Part shown: one piece after another, positions 41,792 to 49,502 of the stretch
Layout of the letters: each line of letters opens with the position of its first letter
How positions within the stretch are numbered: the stretch's first letter is position 1
From: Dactylosporangium vinaceum
Lineage (GTDB): Bacteria; Actinomycetota; Actinomycetes; Mycobacteriales; Micromonosporaceae
DNA length: 64,000 nucleotides
Assembly (NCBI RefSeq): GCF_019904175.1
Contig: NZ_CP061913.1
Location: forward strand, 1,798,001-1,862,000
Reading direction: 5' to 3'
Translations under genes and position numbers: made by a program
The notes under the pieces: generated by a model
What the model was told of the DNA's origin: nothing
What the model saw: only the letters and a program-made list of their open reading frames with translations
Database searches by the model: none

Positions 41792-42583
41792 ATGGCATTA
41801 GGCTCGGCCCCCGTGCACCCGGTGATCATACGGATCGGTCCGGTGGCGATCCTGTCCCACGACGTGTTCGTCGCGCTGGGCATCGTGGTCGCCTCCGTCG
41901 TGCTGCTCTGGGAGATCCGCCGGCGCCGGGCCCAGGACGAGCGCCTCTGGTACGTGCTCGCCGGTGCCCTGGTCGGCGGGGCGCTCCTGGCCCGGCTGGG
42001 GACCTGGGCCCAGCACCTGGACCCGCGGGACAACGCGCCGCTGCTGGAGCAGTGGGCGTACGGCAACCGCAGCATCCTCTCCGGGCTCGTCGGCGCCTAC
42101 CTGGGCGCTCTGCTCGGCAAGCGCATCTCCGGCTACCCCCACAAGACGGGCGACCTGTTCGCGCCCGCGGTCGCGGCCGGAATGGCCGTCGGCCGGATCG
42201 GCTGCCTGCTCGCCGAGCCGCCCGGCACGCCGACGAGCCTGCCGTGGGGCATCCGCCTGGACACGGCCCACGCCGCGGCGATGCACGTGCCCGCCCACGT
42301 ACCGCTGCATCCGTCGTTCGTGTATGAGATCTTGTTCCATCTCGCGGCGTTCGGCGTCCTGCTGGCCGTCCGCGGGCGTCAGTGGTTCGTGGAGAAGCCC
42401 GGACGGTTGTTCACGGTGTATCTGGCGGCCTACGCCGCGTTCCGCTTCGGGGTCGAGTTCGTGCGCGGCAACGAGGTGGTGTGGGCCGGCCTGACCCGGT
42501 CACAGCTGTTCCTGCTTGCCCTGCTGCCGCTCTCAGGCCTGCGGTTCGCGTTGTCCCATCGTTCGAAAGAGGTGCCGGCATGA
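41792..42583 (+). CDS. Divergent prolipoprotein diacylglyceryl transferase (Lgt) family protein
   Basis: A 263-residue polytopic membrane protein of the Lgt family: GRIG..., HPSFVYEI and the C-terminal AAFRFGVEFVRGNE motif match Lgt positions that bind phospholipid headgroup. However, the catalytic HGG motif is replaced (ILSGLVGAYLG) and the GR.GNFINGE motif reads GRIGCLLAEPP, so the key His, Asn and Glu are missing. It is therefore probably not a standard lipoprotein-modifying enzyme. Start ATG 41792, alternative GTG 41813. The stop overlaps the next ATG (ATGA), linking it to a downstream cluster with a Tes-like radical SAM enzyme; a role in lipid modification is my inference. Confidence 0.8.
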   Translation: MALGSAPVHPVIIRIGPVAILSHDVFVALGIVVASVVLLWEIRRRRAQDERLWYVLAGALVGGALLARLGTWAQHLDPRDNAPLLEQWAYGNRSILSGLVGAYLGALLGKRISGYPHKTGDLFAPAVAAGMAVGRIGCLLAEPPGTPTSLPWGIRLDTAHAAAMHVPAHVPLHPSFVYEILFHLAAFGVLLAVRGRQWFVEKPGRLFTVYLAAYAAFRFGVEFVRGNEVVWAGLTRSQLFLLALLPLSGLRFALSHRSKEVPA

Positions 42584-42938
42584 GTGGTGCGTCGCGGAGC
42601 GGCGGGGCCGCTCGTCAGTGTCGCAGGGCGGGGCTGAGGCCGGCGCCGGAGCTTGTGGAGGTGGCGGGCATGAGCGGTGCGGAGCGCAGCGGAGTGGCCG
42701 CTCATCATGGGTTCAGGGCGGGGCTCAGGCCGGCGCCGGAGCTTGTGGAGGTGGCGGGCATGAGCGGTGCGGAGCGCAGCGGAGTGGCCGCTCATCATGG
42801 GTTCAGGGCGGGGCTCAGGCCGGCGCCGGAGCTTGTGGAGGTGGCGGGCATGAGCGGTGCGGAGCGCAGCGGAGTGGCCGCTCATCATGGGTTCAGGGCG
42901 GGGCTCAGGCCGGCGCCGGAGCTTGCGGAGGTGACGGC
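42580..42938 (+). repeat. 90-bp tandem repeat, four copies, each with SD and ATG
   Basis: Units start at 42580, 42670, 42760 and 42850. Units 2 and 3 are identical at base level; unit 1 is diverged in its first half; unit 4 has two substitutions and a one-base deletion (GGG to GG) just before the ATG, which restores the ATGA overlap seen at the Lgt-like stop. Each copy contains GTGGAGGTGGCGGGC followed by ATG. Confidence 0.92.
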
Positions 42939-42942
42939 ATGA
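42580..42942 (+). CDS. Repeat ORF of four 30-residue units, coupling Lgt-like gene to next gene
   Basis: A 120-residue ORF whose ATG overlaps the Lgt-like stop and whose TGA overlaps the next ATG. It consists of four 30-residue units of the type MSGAERSGVAAHHGFRAGL then RPAPELVEVAG. Each internal unit begins with an ATG preceded by GGAGG at eight bases, so it has its own possible start. It is likely a product of tandem duplication of a gene junction and may encode no functional protein; translation may serve only to carry ribosomes to the next gene. Confidence 0.4.
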   Translation: MSGASRSGGAARQCRRAGLRPAPELVEVAGMSGAERSGVAAHHGFRAGLRPAPELVEVAGMSGAERSGVAAHHGFRAGLRPAPELVEVAGMSGAERSGVAAHHGFRAGLRPAPELAEVTA

Positions 42943-43283
42943 GCTGGACCGTGCCCCCGCCCCCGCCGCCGCCTTCCAAGCCGCCGATTCGGACCGGGCG
43001 GGTGTTCGGCGGCATCGGCATCGCGTTCGGGGCGCAGGTCGTCGCGGTGCTGATCGGTGTCGGAATCGCCGCCGCGGTGGGGTTCGCCGGGCTGTGGGTG
43101 GAGATCGTGCTGCAGGTCCTGCTGTGCATCGCCTGCATCGTCTTCGGCACCCTCTGGATCGCCCACCGGGACCGGGGCATCGGCCTGGGCGTCCTCATCG
43201 GCTGGGGCATCAGCGTCCTGGTCTTCCCCGTCATCGGCATCGGCGTGTGCATCGCGCTGATCAACAACCAGGGAACGGTATGA
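42939..43283 (+). CDS. Small membrane protein in the Lgt-like/Tes-like cluster
   Basis: A 114-residue protein: a polyproline start (SWTVPPPPPPPSKPP), then three hydrophobic helices (GIGIAFGAQVVAVLIGVGIAAAVGFAG, VEIVLQVLLCIACIVFGTLWIA, GIGLGVLIGWGISVLVFPVIGIGVCIAL) with HRDRG on a loop. No family recognised. It overlaps both neighbours by ATGA junctions, so it is tightly coupled to the radical SAM gene and may act as its membrane partner (inference). Confidence 0.72.
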   Translation: MSWTVPPPPPPPSKPPIRTGRVFGGIGIAFGAQVVAVLIGVGIAAAVGFAGLWVEIVLQVLLCIACIVFGTLWIAHRDRGIGLGVLIGWGISVLVFPVIGIGVCIALINNQGTV

Positions 43284-44884
43284 CGACAGGCATGCAGCTG
43301 CGGGGCGACCGCATCCACCGCTACGTCAACGCGTTCTGCCCGACGTGCGCCGCCGAGGCGGACCTGCCCGACGTACAGCGCCTCTCGGGCTGGCTCGCCG
43401 AGCGGGACGGGCGCATCTGGCTGGAGCGCGGCTGCCCCCGCCATGGGCTGATCCGCACCCTCTATGACGAGAACCCGGAGATTTTGCGGTACCTCGAGCA
43501 GTGGACCGCCCCCACCAAGGTCCACGTGCCCGACCTGGCCGGCAACTTCGCGCCCGTGCCCGCCGCCTACCTCAACGGGCTGCCGGAGATGCAGACCCAG
43601 CACACCTGCATCCTGCTCGCCGACCTGACCGACAGCTGCAACCTGCGCTGCCCGACCTGCTTCACCGACTCCTCCCCGGCCATCGAGGGCGCCGTGCCGC
43701 TCGCCGACGTCCTGGCCTCGGTCGACACGAAGCTGTCGCGGGAAAACGGCCGGATCGACGTGCTCATGCTCTCCGGCGGGGAGCCGACGCTGTACCCGTG
43801 GCTGGCCGAGCTGCTCGACGAGGTGTCGGCCCGCAACGTCGTCCGAGTCCTGATCAACTCCAACGGCGTGAAGATCGCCCGGGACGATGCGCTGCTGGAC
43901 CTGCTCGCTTCCCATCGGGAGCGCGTCGAGGTGTACCTGCAGTACGACGGCGTGTCCGAGCGCGCCGCCCGCCACCACCGCGGCGCCGACCTGCGCCGGC
44001 TCAAGGACCAGGCCGTCGACCGCCTCTCCGCGCGCGGCATCTTCACCACGCTGACCATGACCTGCGCCCTCGGGGTCAACGACGACGAGATCGGCGCGGT
44101 CGTGAAGCGGGCCCTGGACACCCCGTACGTCGGCGGCGTCTCCCTGCAGCCCCAGTTCGGCTCCGGCCGCTCGGGCGCGATCGACCCCCTCGACCGCCTG
44201 ACCCACACCGGCGTCCTCGCCCGCCTGGGCCCGCAGACCGGCGACGTGGTCACCTGGCGCGACCTCACGGCACTGCCCTGTTCGCACCCGCACTGCTGCT
44301 CGGTCGGCTACATGCTGCGCGACGACGCGGGCGAGTGGCAGTCGATGACGAAGCTGATCGGCCACGACCGCCTGCTGGAGTTCCTGGACCTGGCCCCGGA
44401 CGTGGTCGCCAACCGCATCGCCGACGTGCAGCTCCCGGCGATGTTGAAGAACGCGGTCAAGGACTCCCTCATGGGGCTGCTGTCCGAGCAGTCGTCGCTG
44501 TCGCACCCGGACGTCGGCAACCTGTGGCGCGACATCTGCGAGAACTGCGACCTGGGCATCTCGACGCTGACGACACTCGTCTCGGCCTCGCTCCCGGGCG
44601 GGCGCAACCGGCTGCGCAAGATGCTGGGGGAGCGGGTCAAACGCATCACGGTGAAGCCGTTCATGGACCTGCACACGATGATCGAGGAGCGGCTGCTGCA
44701 GTGCTGCGTGCACGTCGCGACCAGGTCGTCTGCTCCTGCCACCGCCTCCGGCCCGCCGTCCGCGGTCGATCAGTGCGCGCCGTTCTGTGCGGTGCAGGCC
44801 TGGCCCGCGCTGTCGGCGCAGCGCCTGCCGCGCGCCGTCGCGGCCGCGCGGCCCGTGCCGGTGGCGACGCCGGTCGTGCGATGA
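43280..44884 (+). CDS. Tes-like (MJ0619 family) radical SAM protein
   Basis: A 534-residue protein. An N-terminal cysteine module (NAFCPTCAAEADLP...RGCPRHG) precedes the radical SAM core with CNLRCPTC, MLSGGEPTLYPW and YLQYDG. After the barrel come additional cysteine groups (LPCSHPHCCSVGY, DICENCDLG, LLQCC), suggesting extra iron-sulfur clusters, then a Pro/Ala-rich tail with CAPFC. This arrangement matches the family of archaeal tetraether synthase Tes, which joins lipid tails by C-C bond formation at unactivated carbons; the bacterial members are mostly uncharacterised. Product here unknown. It sits between two small membrane proteins, downstream of an Lgt-like protein, in a run of ATGA overlaps. 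Confidence 0.82.
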   Translation: MTTGMQLRGDRIHRYVNAFCPTCAAEADLPDVQRLSGWLAERDGRIWLERGCPRHGLIRTLYDENPEILRYLEQWTAPTKVHVPDLAGNFAPVPAAYLNGLPEMQTQHTCILLADLTDSCNLRCPTCFTDSSPAIEGAVPLADVLASVDTKLSRENGRIDVLMLSGGEPTLYPWLAELLDEVSARNVVRVLINSNGVKIARDDALLDLLASHRERVEVYLQYDGVSERAARHHRGADLRRLKDQAVDRLSARGIFTTLTMTCALGVNDDEIGAVVKRALDTPYVGGVSLQPQFGSGRSGAIDPLDRLTHTGVLARLGPQTGDVVTWRDLTALPCSHPHCCSVGYMLRDDAGEWQSMTKLIGHDRLLEFLDLAPDVVANRIADVQLPAMLKNAVKDSLMGLLSEQSSLSHPDVGNLWRDICENCDLGISTLTTLVSASLPGGRNRLRKMLGERVKRITVKPFMDLHTMIEERLLQCCVHVATRSSAPATASGPPSAVDQCAPFCAVQAWPALSAQRLPRAVAAARPVPVATPVVR

Positions 44885-45141
44885 ACAATTCGGCACCGTA
44901 CGACCCGCTGCGCCTGTGCATCTACGCCACGATCGCCGCCGTGGCCTGGCTGCTCGGGCCGGTCGCGGTGGTCGGGTTCGCGGCGCTGGGCTTCGCCGGG
45001 TACCTCCGCGCCCGCCGGCAGGGCCTGACCCGCTCGAAGTGCATCCTGCGCGACACCCGCCTCGTCCTGGCGTACCTGGGCGTCCTCGCGCTGGCCGGGA
45101 CGGTGGCGATCGGCTGGCGGGTGTACCAGCTCCTGGCCTGA
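44881..45141 (+). CDS. Small membrane protein following the radical SAM gene
   Basis: An 86-residue protein with two or three helices (LCIYATIAAVAWLLGPVAVVGFAALGFAGYL and LVLAYLGVLALAGTVAIGWRVYQLL) around a basic loop RARRQGLTRSKCILRDTR. Its ATG overlaps the radical SAM stop (ATGA), indicating coupled translation. No known domain. It appears to be the last gene of the coupled set. Confidence 0.72.
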   Translation: MNNSAPYDPLRLCIYATIAAVAWLLGPVAVVGFAALGFAGYLRARRQGLTRSKCILRDTRLVLAYLGVLALAGTVAIGWRVYQLLA

Positions 45142-45190
45142 CGGGCCGCCACCTGCTGTACTGCGGCGCCTGCTGTCTGTCGCGCGTGCC

Positions 45191-45224
45191 GTTCTGTGGC
45201 GCCTGCTGTTCTGTGGCGCCTGTT
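45191..45224 (+). repeat. 17-bp tandem duplication
   Basis: Two adjacent 17-bp copies, GTTCTGTGGCGCCTGCT and GTTCTGTGGCGCCTGTT (one mismatch), in the gap before the DUF1345-like gene; a looser related copy precedes them near 45155. Confidence 0.85.
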
Positions 45225-45259
45225 GTTCGGCGGCGGCTGTTCGGTTCCCGGGTTCGTGG

Positions 45260-45287
45260 TTGCTTTTTGGGTTCATGGGTCTACGGT
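45260..45287 (+). promoter_or_regulatory. Predicted promoter of the DUF1345-like gene (leaderless)
   Basis: -35 TTGCTT (45260-45265), 16-base spacer, -10 TACGGT (45282-45287). The GTG start codon follows eight bases after the -10, so the transcript would begin at or next to the start codon. No ribosome site is present upstream, consistent with leaderless translation. Confidence 0.55.
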
Positions 45288-45295
45288 TGCTCTCC

Positions 45296-46021
45296 GTGAG
45301 CGATCTTCCGCCCCCGTTGGACCTCGGGTCCGACGGATCATCCAGGCCCGGCAAGCCGCTGCCGGGCTGGCTGCGCCGCACGGAGGCGGAGCAGCGCTGG
45401 CCGGCCGCCCTGGTCATCGCGATCGCGATCGTCATCCACCTGGTGCTGCCACCCGACCTGGCCCCGCACCCGCGCTGGCTCCTGCCCGGCCTCGAGGGCG
45501 CCATGCTGCTCACGATCGTGGTGGTCAACCCGCTGCAGATCAACCGCGAGACCCGCATCCTGCGCCCGCTGGCCCTCGCTCTGGTCGGCGTGCTGACGCT
45601 TGTCACGATCTGGTCGGTCGGGCTCCTCGTACGCGCCCTGTTCACCTCCGGCCCCTCCGTGGCACTCCCGGCCCACCTCCTGCTGTGGGGCGCCGCCATC
45701 TGGCTGACGAACGTGATCGTCTTCGCCCTGTGGTTCTGGGAGACCGACCGCGGCGGCCCGGCCGCCCGCGCCGACGGCGACAACCCGCACCCCGACTTCC
45801 TGTTCACCCAGATGCAGGTCCCGGAGCTGGCGCACAAGGACTGGGAGCCCGGCTTCTTCGACTACTTCTACCTGGCTTTCACGAACTCCACCGCCTTCAG
45901 CCCGACCGACACCCTGCCGATGTCGACCTGGGCGAAGATGCTGATGCTCACCGAGTCGGCCATCTCCCTGGTCACCGTCCTGCTGGTCGTGGCCCGCGCC
46001 GTCAACGTGATCGGAGGCTGA
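45296..46021 (+). CDS. DUF1345-like membrane protein
   Basis: A 241-residue membrane protein with about six helices and the conserved C-terminal signature DYFYLAFTNSTAFSPTDTLPMSTWAKMLMLTESAISLVTVLLVVARAVNVI, typical of DUF1345-like proteins. The sequence before it contains PDFLFTQMQVPELAHKDWEPGF. Function unknown. GTG at 45296 is favoured by the leaderless promoter; an ATG at 45275 would place seven more residues. It follows the Tes-like cluster on the same strand after 154 nt. Confidence 0.75.
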   Translation: MSDLPPPLDLGSDGSSRPGKPLPGWLRRTEAEQRWPAALVIAIAIVIHLVLPPDLAPHPRWLLPGLEGAMLLTIVVVNPLQINRETRILRPLALALVGVLTLVTIWSVGLLVRALFTSGPSVALPAHLLLWGAAIWLTNVIVFALWFWETDRGGPAARADGDNPHPDFLFTQMQVPELAHKDWEPGFFDYFYLAFTNSTAFSPTDTLPMSTWAKMLMLTESAISLVTVLLVVARAVNVIGG

Positions 46022-46448
46022 GGGTGTCTTCCGCCCGTCCGGCACCCCCCACCGCCTCGAACCGGACCAGGATCGCTCCGAGCCCGCCCGCCACCGCTTC
46101 TTGCCGGACCGCCACTGCTTCGAGCCCGCCCGCCACCGCTTCTTGCCGGACCGCCACTGCTTCGAGCCCGGCCACCACTGCTTCTTGCCGGACCGCCACT
46201 GCTTCGAGCCCGGCCGCCGTCGCTTTGAGCTCGGCCATCACTGCTTCGAGCCCGGCCGCCGTCGCTTTGAGCTCGGCCATCACTGCTTCGAGCCCGGCTG
46301 CCACCGCTTTGAGCCCGGCTGCCACCGCTTTGAGCCCGGCCGCCACCGCTTCGGGCACGGCCGCCGTTGCTTCGCGTCTGGCCGCGACCGGTTTGCATTC
46401 GGACACCGTTGCTTCCAGCCCGGACATGGTCGTCTTGTGCTCGACCAC
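46002..46448 (-). CDS. Possible heptad-repeat coiled-coil protein (low confidence)
   Basis: A 148-residue minus-strand ORF (GTG 46448) whose centre is thirteen consecutive heptads such as AVAAGLK, AVMAELK and AVAVRQE, an ideal amphipathic helix pattern. Against it: both neighbours are on the plus strand, it overlaps the DUF1345-like gene by 20 nt, and a plus-strand ORF (46024-46518) of Ala/Ser/Thr repeats also spans the region and overlaps the next start. One or neither may be real. Confidence 0.25.
   Translation of the reverse strand: MVEHKTTMSGLEATVSECKPVAARREATAAVPEAVAAGLKAVAAGLKAVAAGLEAVMAELKATAAGLEAVMAELKATAAGLEAVAVRQEAVVAGLEAVAVRQEAVAGGLEAVAVRQEAVAGGLGAILVRFEAVGGAGRAEDTLSLRSR
46078..46368. 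repeat. 21-bp periodic repeat field
   Basis: About thirteen imperfect 21-bp units (often pairing into 42-bp units), e.g. CACTGCTTCGAGCCCGGC with neighbouring bases, lie between the DUF1345-like gene and the debranching-like gene. On the minus strand the units read as perfect heptads (AVAAGLK, AVMAELK, AVAVRQE). On the plus strand they read as Ala/Ser/Thr-rich repeats. Confidence 0.85.
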
Positions 46449-46507
46449 CTCTGTTTCGAGCTCGGCTGGTGCGCACCCGACCGGCCGGTCGGCGCAGGTC
46501 GACGTGA

Positions 46508-48155
46508 GTGGCGGCTGAGGTGGCGTTCGTCGATCCGATCACCTGCCTGGCCGCGCCGGCCGCGTGGCTGCCCGAGGGGCTTTTCGTCGACGGGGTGCGC
46601 ATCCTGTCCCGGTGGGACGTCCTGGTCGACGGCGCCGCCCCCACGCCCGTGTCGTCGCATCGCGCGGGCGCGTCGTCGGCGGTGTTCTCGGCGGTCGCGG
46701 CCGGGCCGGAGCTGACGGTTGTGCGCCGCCGCCTGGCCGAGCCGATGGGCGGGACGGAGACCATCACGCTGTCGAACGCCGCCGATGTGCCGATGACCGT
46801 CACGGTGACGGTGCTGGCCGAGGCGCTCGCGTCCGCGCGCATCGAGACGACGCCGCCCTGTGCCGGCACGCCGTTGACCTGGACGGCGGAGGTACCCCCG
46901 CGCGGCTCCTGGCAGGTCGAGGCCCGGATCACCCGCACCGACATCCCGCCGACAGCCCGTCCGAAGCGCTTCAGCACGCTCCGGGTGACCGCGGACGACC
47001 CACGCCTGGACGCACTCGTCCGCGCGGGAGTCCAAGACCTGGACGCGCTGCGCCGAACCGCGGGCCCGGACGCGTACTACAGCACCAGCAGCCCTTCGCA
47101 CCTGACCCTGTCCCCACGCGAGGCTCTGTGGGCCGCCCGCCTTGCACTCCCGCTGGGCCACGACGTCGCGGCGGGCACGCTACGCCTGGTAGCCAACGCG
47201 ATCACGGCCGACCTGGCGCCGCTGTTCACGGCCACCCGGGCCGCGGCGATCCGCTGGGGCATGCCACCTGACGCTGCCCCGCCCGGCCCTGCTTCGAACC
47301 GCGCCCCGGCTTCGAATCCCGCCCCGGCCGGGACTTCCGGGAATTCGGTCGATCCGGCGGCGGTCGTCGGTGACCGGGCCTCCGTCTTCGGGGCCTCGGA
47401 TGCGGTCTCCGAGGGCGGGGACGCGGGCTCCGGGCGCGCGGACGCGGGCTCTGTGGGCGGGGACGAGGGCTCCGGGCGCGCGGACGCGGGCTCTGTGGGC
47501 GGGACGGGGCTCCGGGCGCGCGGACGCGGGCTCTGTGGGCGGGAACGTGGGCTCCGGGCGCGCGGACGCGGGCTCTGTGGGCGGGAACGTGGGCTCCGGG
47601 CGCGCGGACGCGGGCTCCGTGGGCGGGAACGTGGGCTCCAGAGGAGCGGACGCGGGCTCCGTGGGTGCGGACGCGGTCTTCGAGGGCGCGGATGCGGTCG
47701 TCGGCGACCGAGCGGCAGTCGTCGCCGACCTGGACGCGGTATTCGGGAAACTGGCCGCGGTCTTCCGGGACTCGGCCGTGGTGTTCGAGGACCCATCGGT
47801 GGCCTTCCGAACCCCAGCCGTGATCGCCGATCTCCTGGCCGCGGCGGAGCGCCTCGACTACCGCCTGCCGACGTTCGACGGCACCGCGTCCGCGCGTCCC
47901 CATGCGTGCGGCGCCGCGATCGCCCCGGCGATCCTGGTCGCGCTGCTGGGCCTGGACGTGGACGTGCCCGGGGGTCGGATCACGTTCGACCCGCTGACCC
48001 CGTCCCCGGTGGGCACTTTCCGCGTCCGCGGCCTGAAGATTGCCGACGGCTTACTTGACGCTACCCTCACTGCAGGGGGCACACTGACGGTCCACAATGG
48101 ACCACTCGGTGTCACCTTCCACAACGCGGACGGTAGCCCCGCGCGGATCGCCTGA
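46508..48155 (+). pseudogene. Broken glycogen-debranching-type gene with minisatellite in place of catalytic core
   Basis: The N-terminal ~200 codons (GLFVDGVRILSRWDVLVDGAAPTPV, FSAVFSAVAAGPELTVVRRRLAEPMGGTETITLSN) match the N-terminal domain of actinobacterial amylo-1,6-glucosidase/debranching proteins, and the start of the helical barrel follows (DDPRLDALVRAGVQDLDAL). The middle is then a Gly/Ala/Asp-rich 42-bp repeat array. A second frame resumes with family-like C-terminal sequence (RLPTFDGTASARPHACGAAIAPAILVALLGLDVDVPGG) ending at 48155. The two frames are joined if a two-base deficit in the second repeat (47468-47507) is repaired. Most of the catalytic barrel is missing, so even a repaired protein is unlikely to be a debranching enzyme. 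Confidence 0.7.
47426..47633 (+). repeat. 42-bp coding minisatellite with one 40-bp unit
   Basis: Five near-identical units encode GSGRADAGSVGGNV-like peptides: 47426-47467 (42), 47468-47507 (40), 47508-47549 (42), 47550-47591 (42), 47592-47633 (42). The short second unit shifts the reading frame. Each unit contains GCGCGCGGACGCG, the complement of the window-wide TCCGCGCG word. Confidence 0.92.
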
Positions 48156-48158
48156 GTG

Positions 48159-49502
48159 TCAGCCGGCGCGCGGAGGCGTCAGGCGCAGGACGGTACCCCC
48201 GGCGTCGTCGCTTATGAGAATGGTGCCGTCGGTGTCTATGGCGGCGTCGACCGGGCGGCCCCACCACTTGCCGTCGGCGCCGACGAAGCCGGTGGCCAGG
48301 TCGACCGGGTCGCTCGGGCCGTTGGCCGTCCAGGGTACGTAGAGGACCTTGTAGCCGGCGGGCTTGGTGCGGTTCCAGGAGCCGTGCAGGGGGACGATCG
48401 CCGCGCCGTTGTAGAAGGTCAGGCCGAGCGGTGCGCTGTGCGCGGGGAGGCCGAGGTCGATCGGGTCGGCCTTGGTGCAGTCGGCCTTGGCACCGTCGCG
48501 GTTGAGCTCGTAGTCGCGCAGGAGGCCCATGTCGTGCAGGCCCTTGCCCGGGTCCGGGTTGCAGAACGGCCAGCCGTAGAAGCCGCCGTCGCGGACCTTG
48601 ATGAACTCCTCCGGCGGGTAGTCGTCGACGAACTGGGCCATCTTCTTGCCCTTGTCGGACTGCCCGTCGCCGTCGACGTCGCGGTCGTCCGGCACCAGTG
48701 TGTTGTCGCGGTTGTTGACGACGATCCAGAGCTCGTCAGTGCCCGGCCGGAACGCGAGCCCCTCGGCGTTGCGGATGCCGCGGGCGAGGAGGTGCCGGGA
48801 CGCGTTCGTGCCGCCCGCCGCGTACGTGTAGATGGCGGCCCGCTGGGGGTCGCTCACCGTGTCCTCGACGCAGGCGTTGCAGGTCGAGGCGATGGACACG
48901 TACAGCGTCTCGCCGTGGACCGCGATGTTCTTGAGCACGTGCGCGTAGGCGCCGCGCAGCTCCGGCGTGCTGGTGTCGGGCAGCCCGTCGACGACGACCT
49001 GGCCGTCGTGGGCTTTGAGGTCACCGTTGCTGTACGGGTAGCGCACGACCCGGTTCGACTCCGCGATGAACAGGAACATCTGCCCGCCGACCGGCGCGAA
49101 CACCATGTCGTGCGGCTGCCGCAGCCCGCCGGCGAACTCCGACACCGCGCCCGCGCGGACGAGCTGGACCTTTCCGGCGCCGGGCTGCGACACGAGCAGG
49201 TCACCGCTCGGCGTGAGGGCCATGAACCGCGCCTTGTCGACGCGCGCGTAGACGGCCGCTTTCCAGCCGGTGGGCAGCTGGAGGTACCGGTCCTGGTTGA
49301 ACGGCGCGGCCGCGAGCCCGGACGGCACCTCGACCTTGACCCGCACCGGCGCTCCGAGTCCACCGGTTGACCCGCTCGCTGTCGGCGCACCGTTTGAGCC
49401 CTCGGGGCGCGCGGGCGCGTTCTGGGCACCCTCCTGCCCGGCATCCGAGCAGGCCGTGAGGGCCAGCGTGGCGACGAGCAGGAGTGCGGCGAGCTTGCGC
49501 AT
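48159..49502 (-). CDS. PQQ-dependent sugar dehydrogenase-type lipoprotein (second copy)
   Basis: A 447-residue protein with a lipoprotein signal MRKLAALLLVATLALTAC, a Pro/Gly/Ser linker and a six-bladed propeller of the sorbosone/glucose dehydrogenase family (LPTGWKAAVYARVDKARFMALTPSGDLLVSQPGAGKV, LRQPHDMVFAP, RNAEGLAFRPGTDELWIVVNNRDN, YGWPFCNPD, PLGLTFYN). It probably oxidises a sugar outside the membrane with PQQ; the exact substrate is unknown. It is only distantly similar to the copy at 17387. Its stop is 3 nt from the end of the convergent broken gene. Confidence 0.87.
   Translation of the reverse strand: MRKLAALLLVATLALTACSDAGQEGAQNAPARPEGSNGAPTASGSTGGLGAPVRVKVEVPSGLAAAPFNQDRYLQLPTGWKAAVYARVDKARFMALTPSGDLLVSQPGAGKVQLVRAGAVSEFAGGLRQPHDMVFAPVGGQMFLFIAESNRVVRYPYSNGDLKAHDGQVVVDGLPDTSTPELRGAYAHVLKNIAVHGETLYVSIASTCNACVEDTVSDPQRAAIYTYAAGGTNASRHLLARGIRNAEGLAFRPGTDELWIVVNNRDNTLVPDDRDVDGDGQSDKGKKMAQFVDDYPPEEFIKVRDGGFYGWPFCNPDPGKGLHDMGLLRDYELNRDGAKADCTKADPIDLGLPAHSAPLGLTFYNGAAIVPLHGSWNRTKPAGYKVLYVPWTANGPSDPVDLATGFVGADGKWWGRPVDAAIDTDGTILISDDAGGTVLRLTPPRAG

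Noticed and set aside
41792..42583. Assignment as canonical lgt
   Set aside because: The catalytic HGG and NFIN..E motifs are absent, so the gene symbol was withheld although the fold is Lgt-like.
42905..44896. 663-codon minus-strand ORF opposite the radical SAM gene
   Set aside because: Antisense shadow; the plus strand has intact cysteine motifs and coupled starts.
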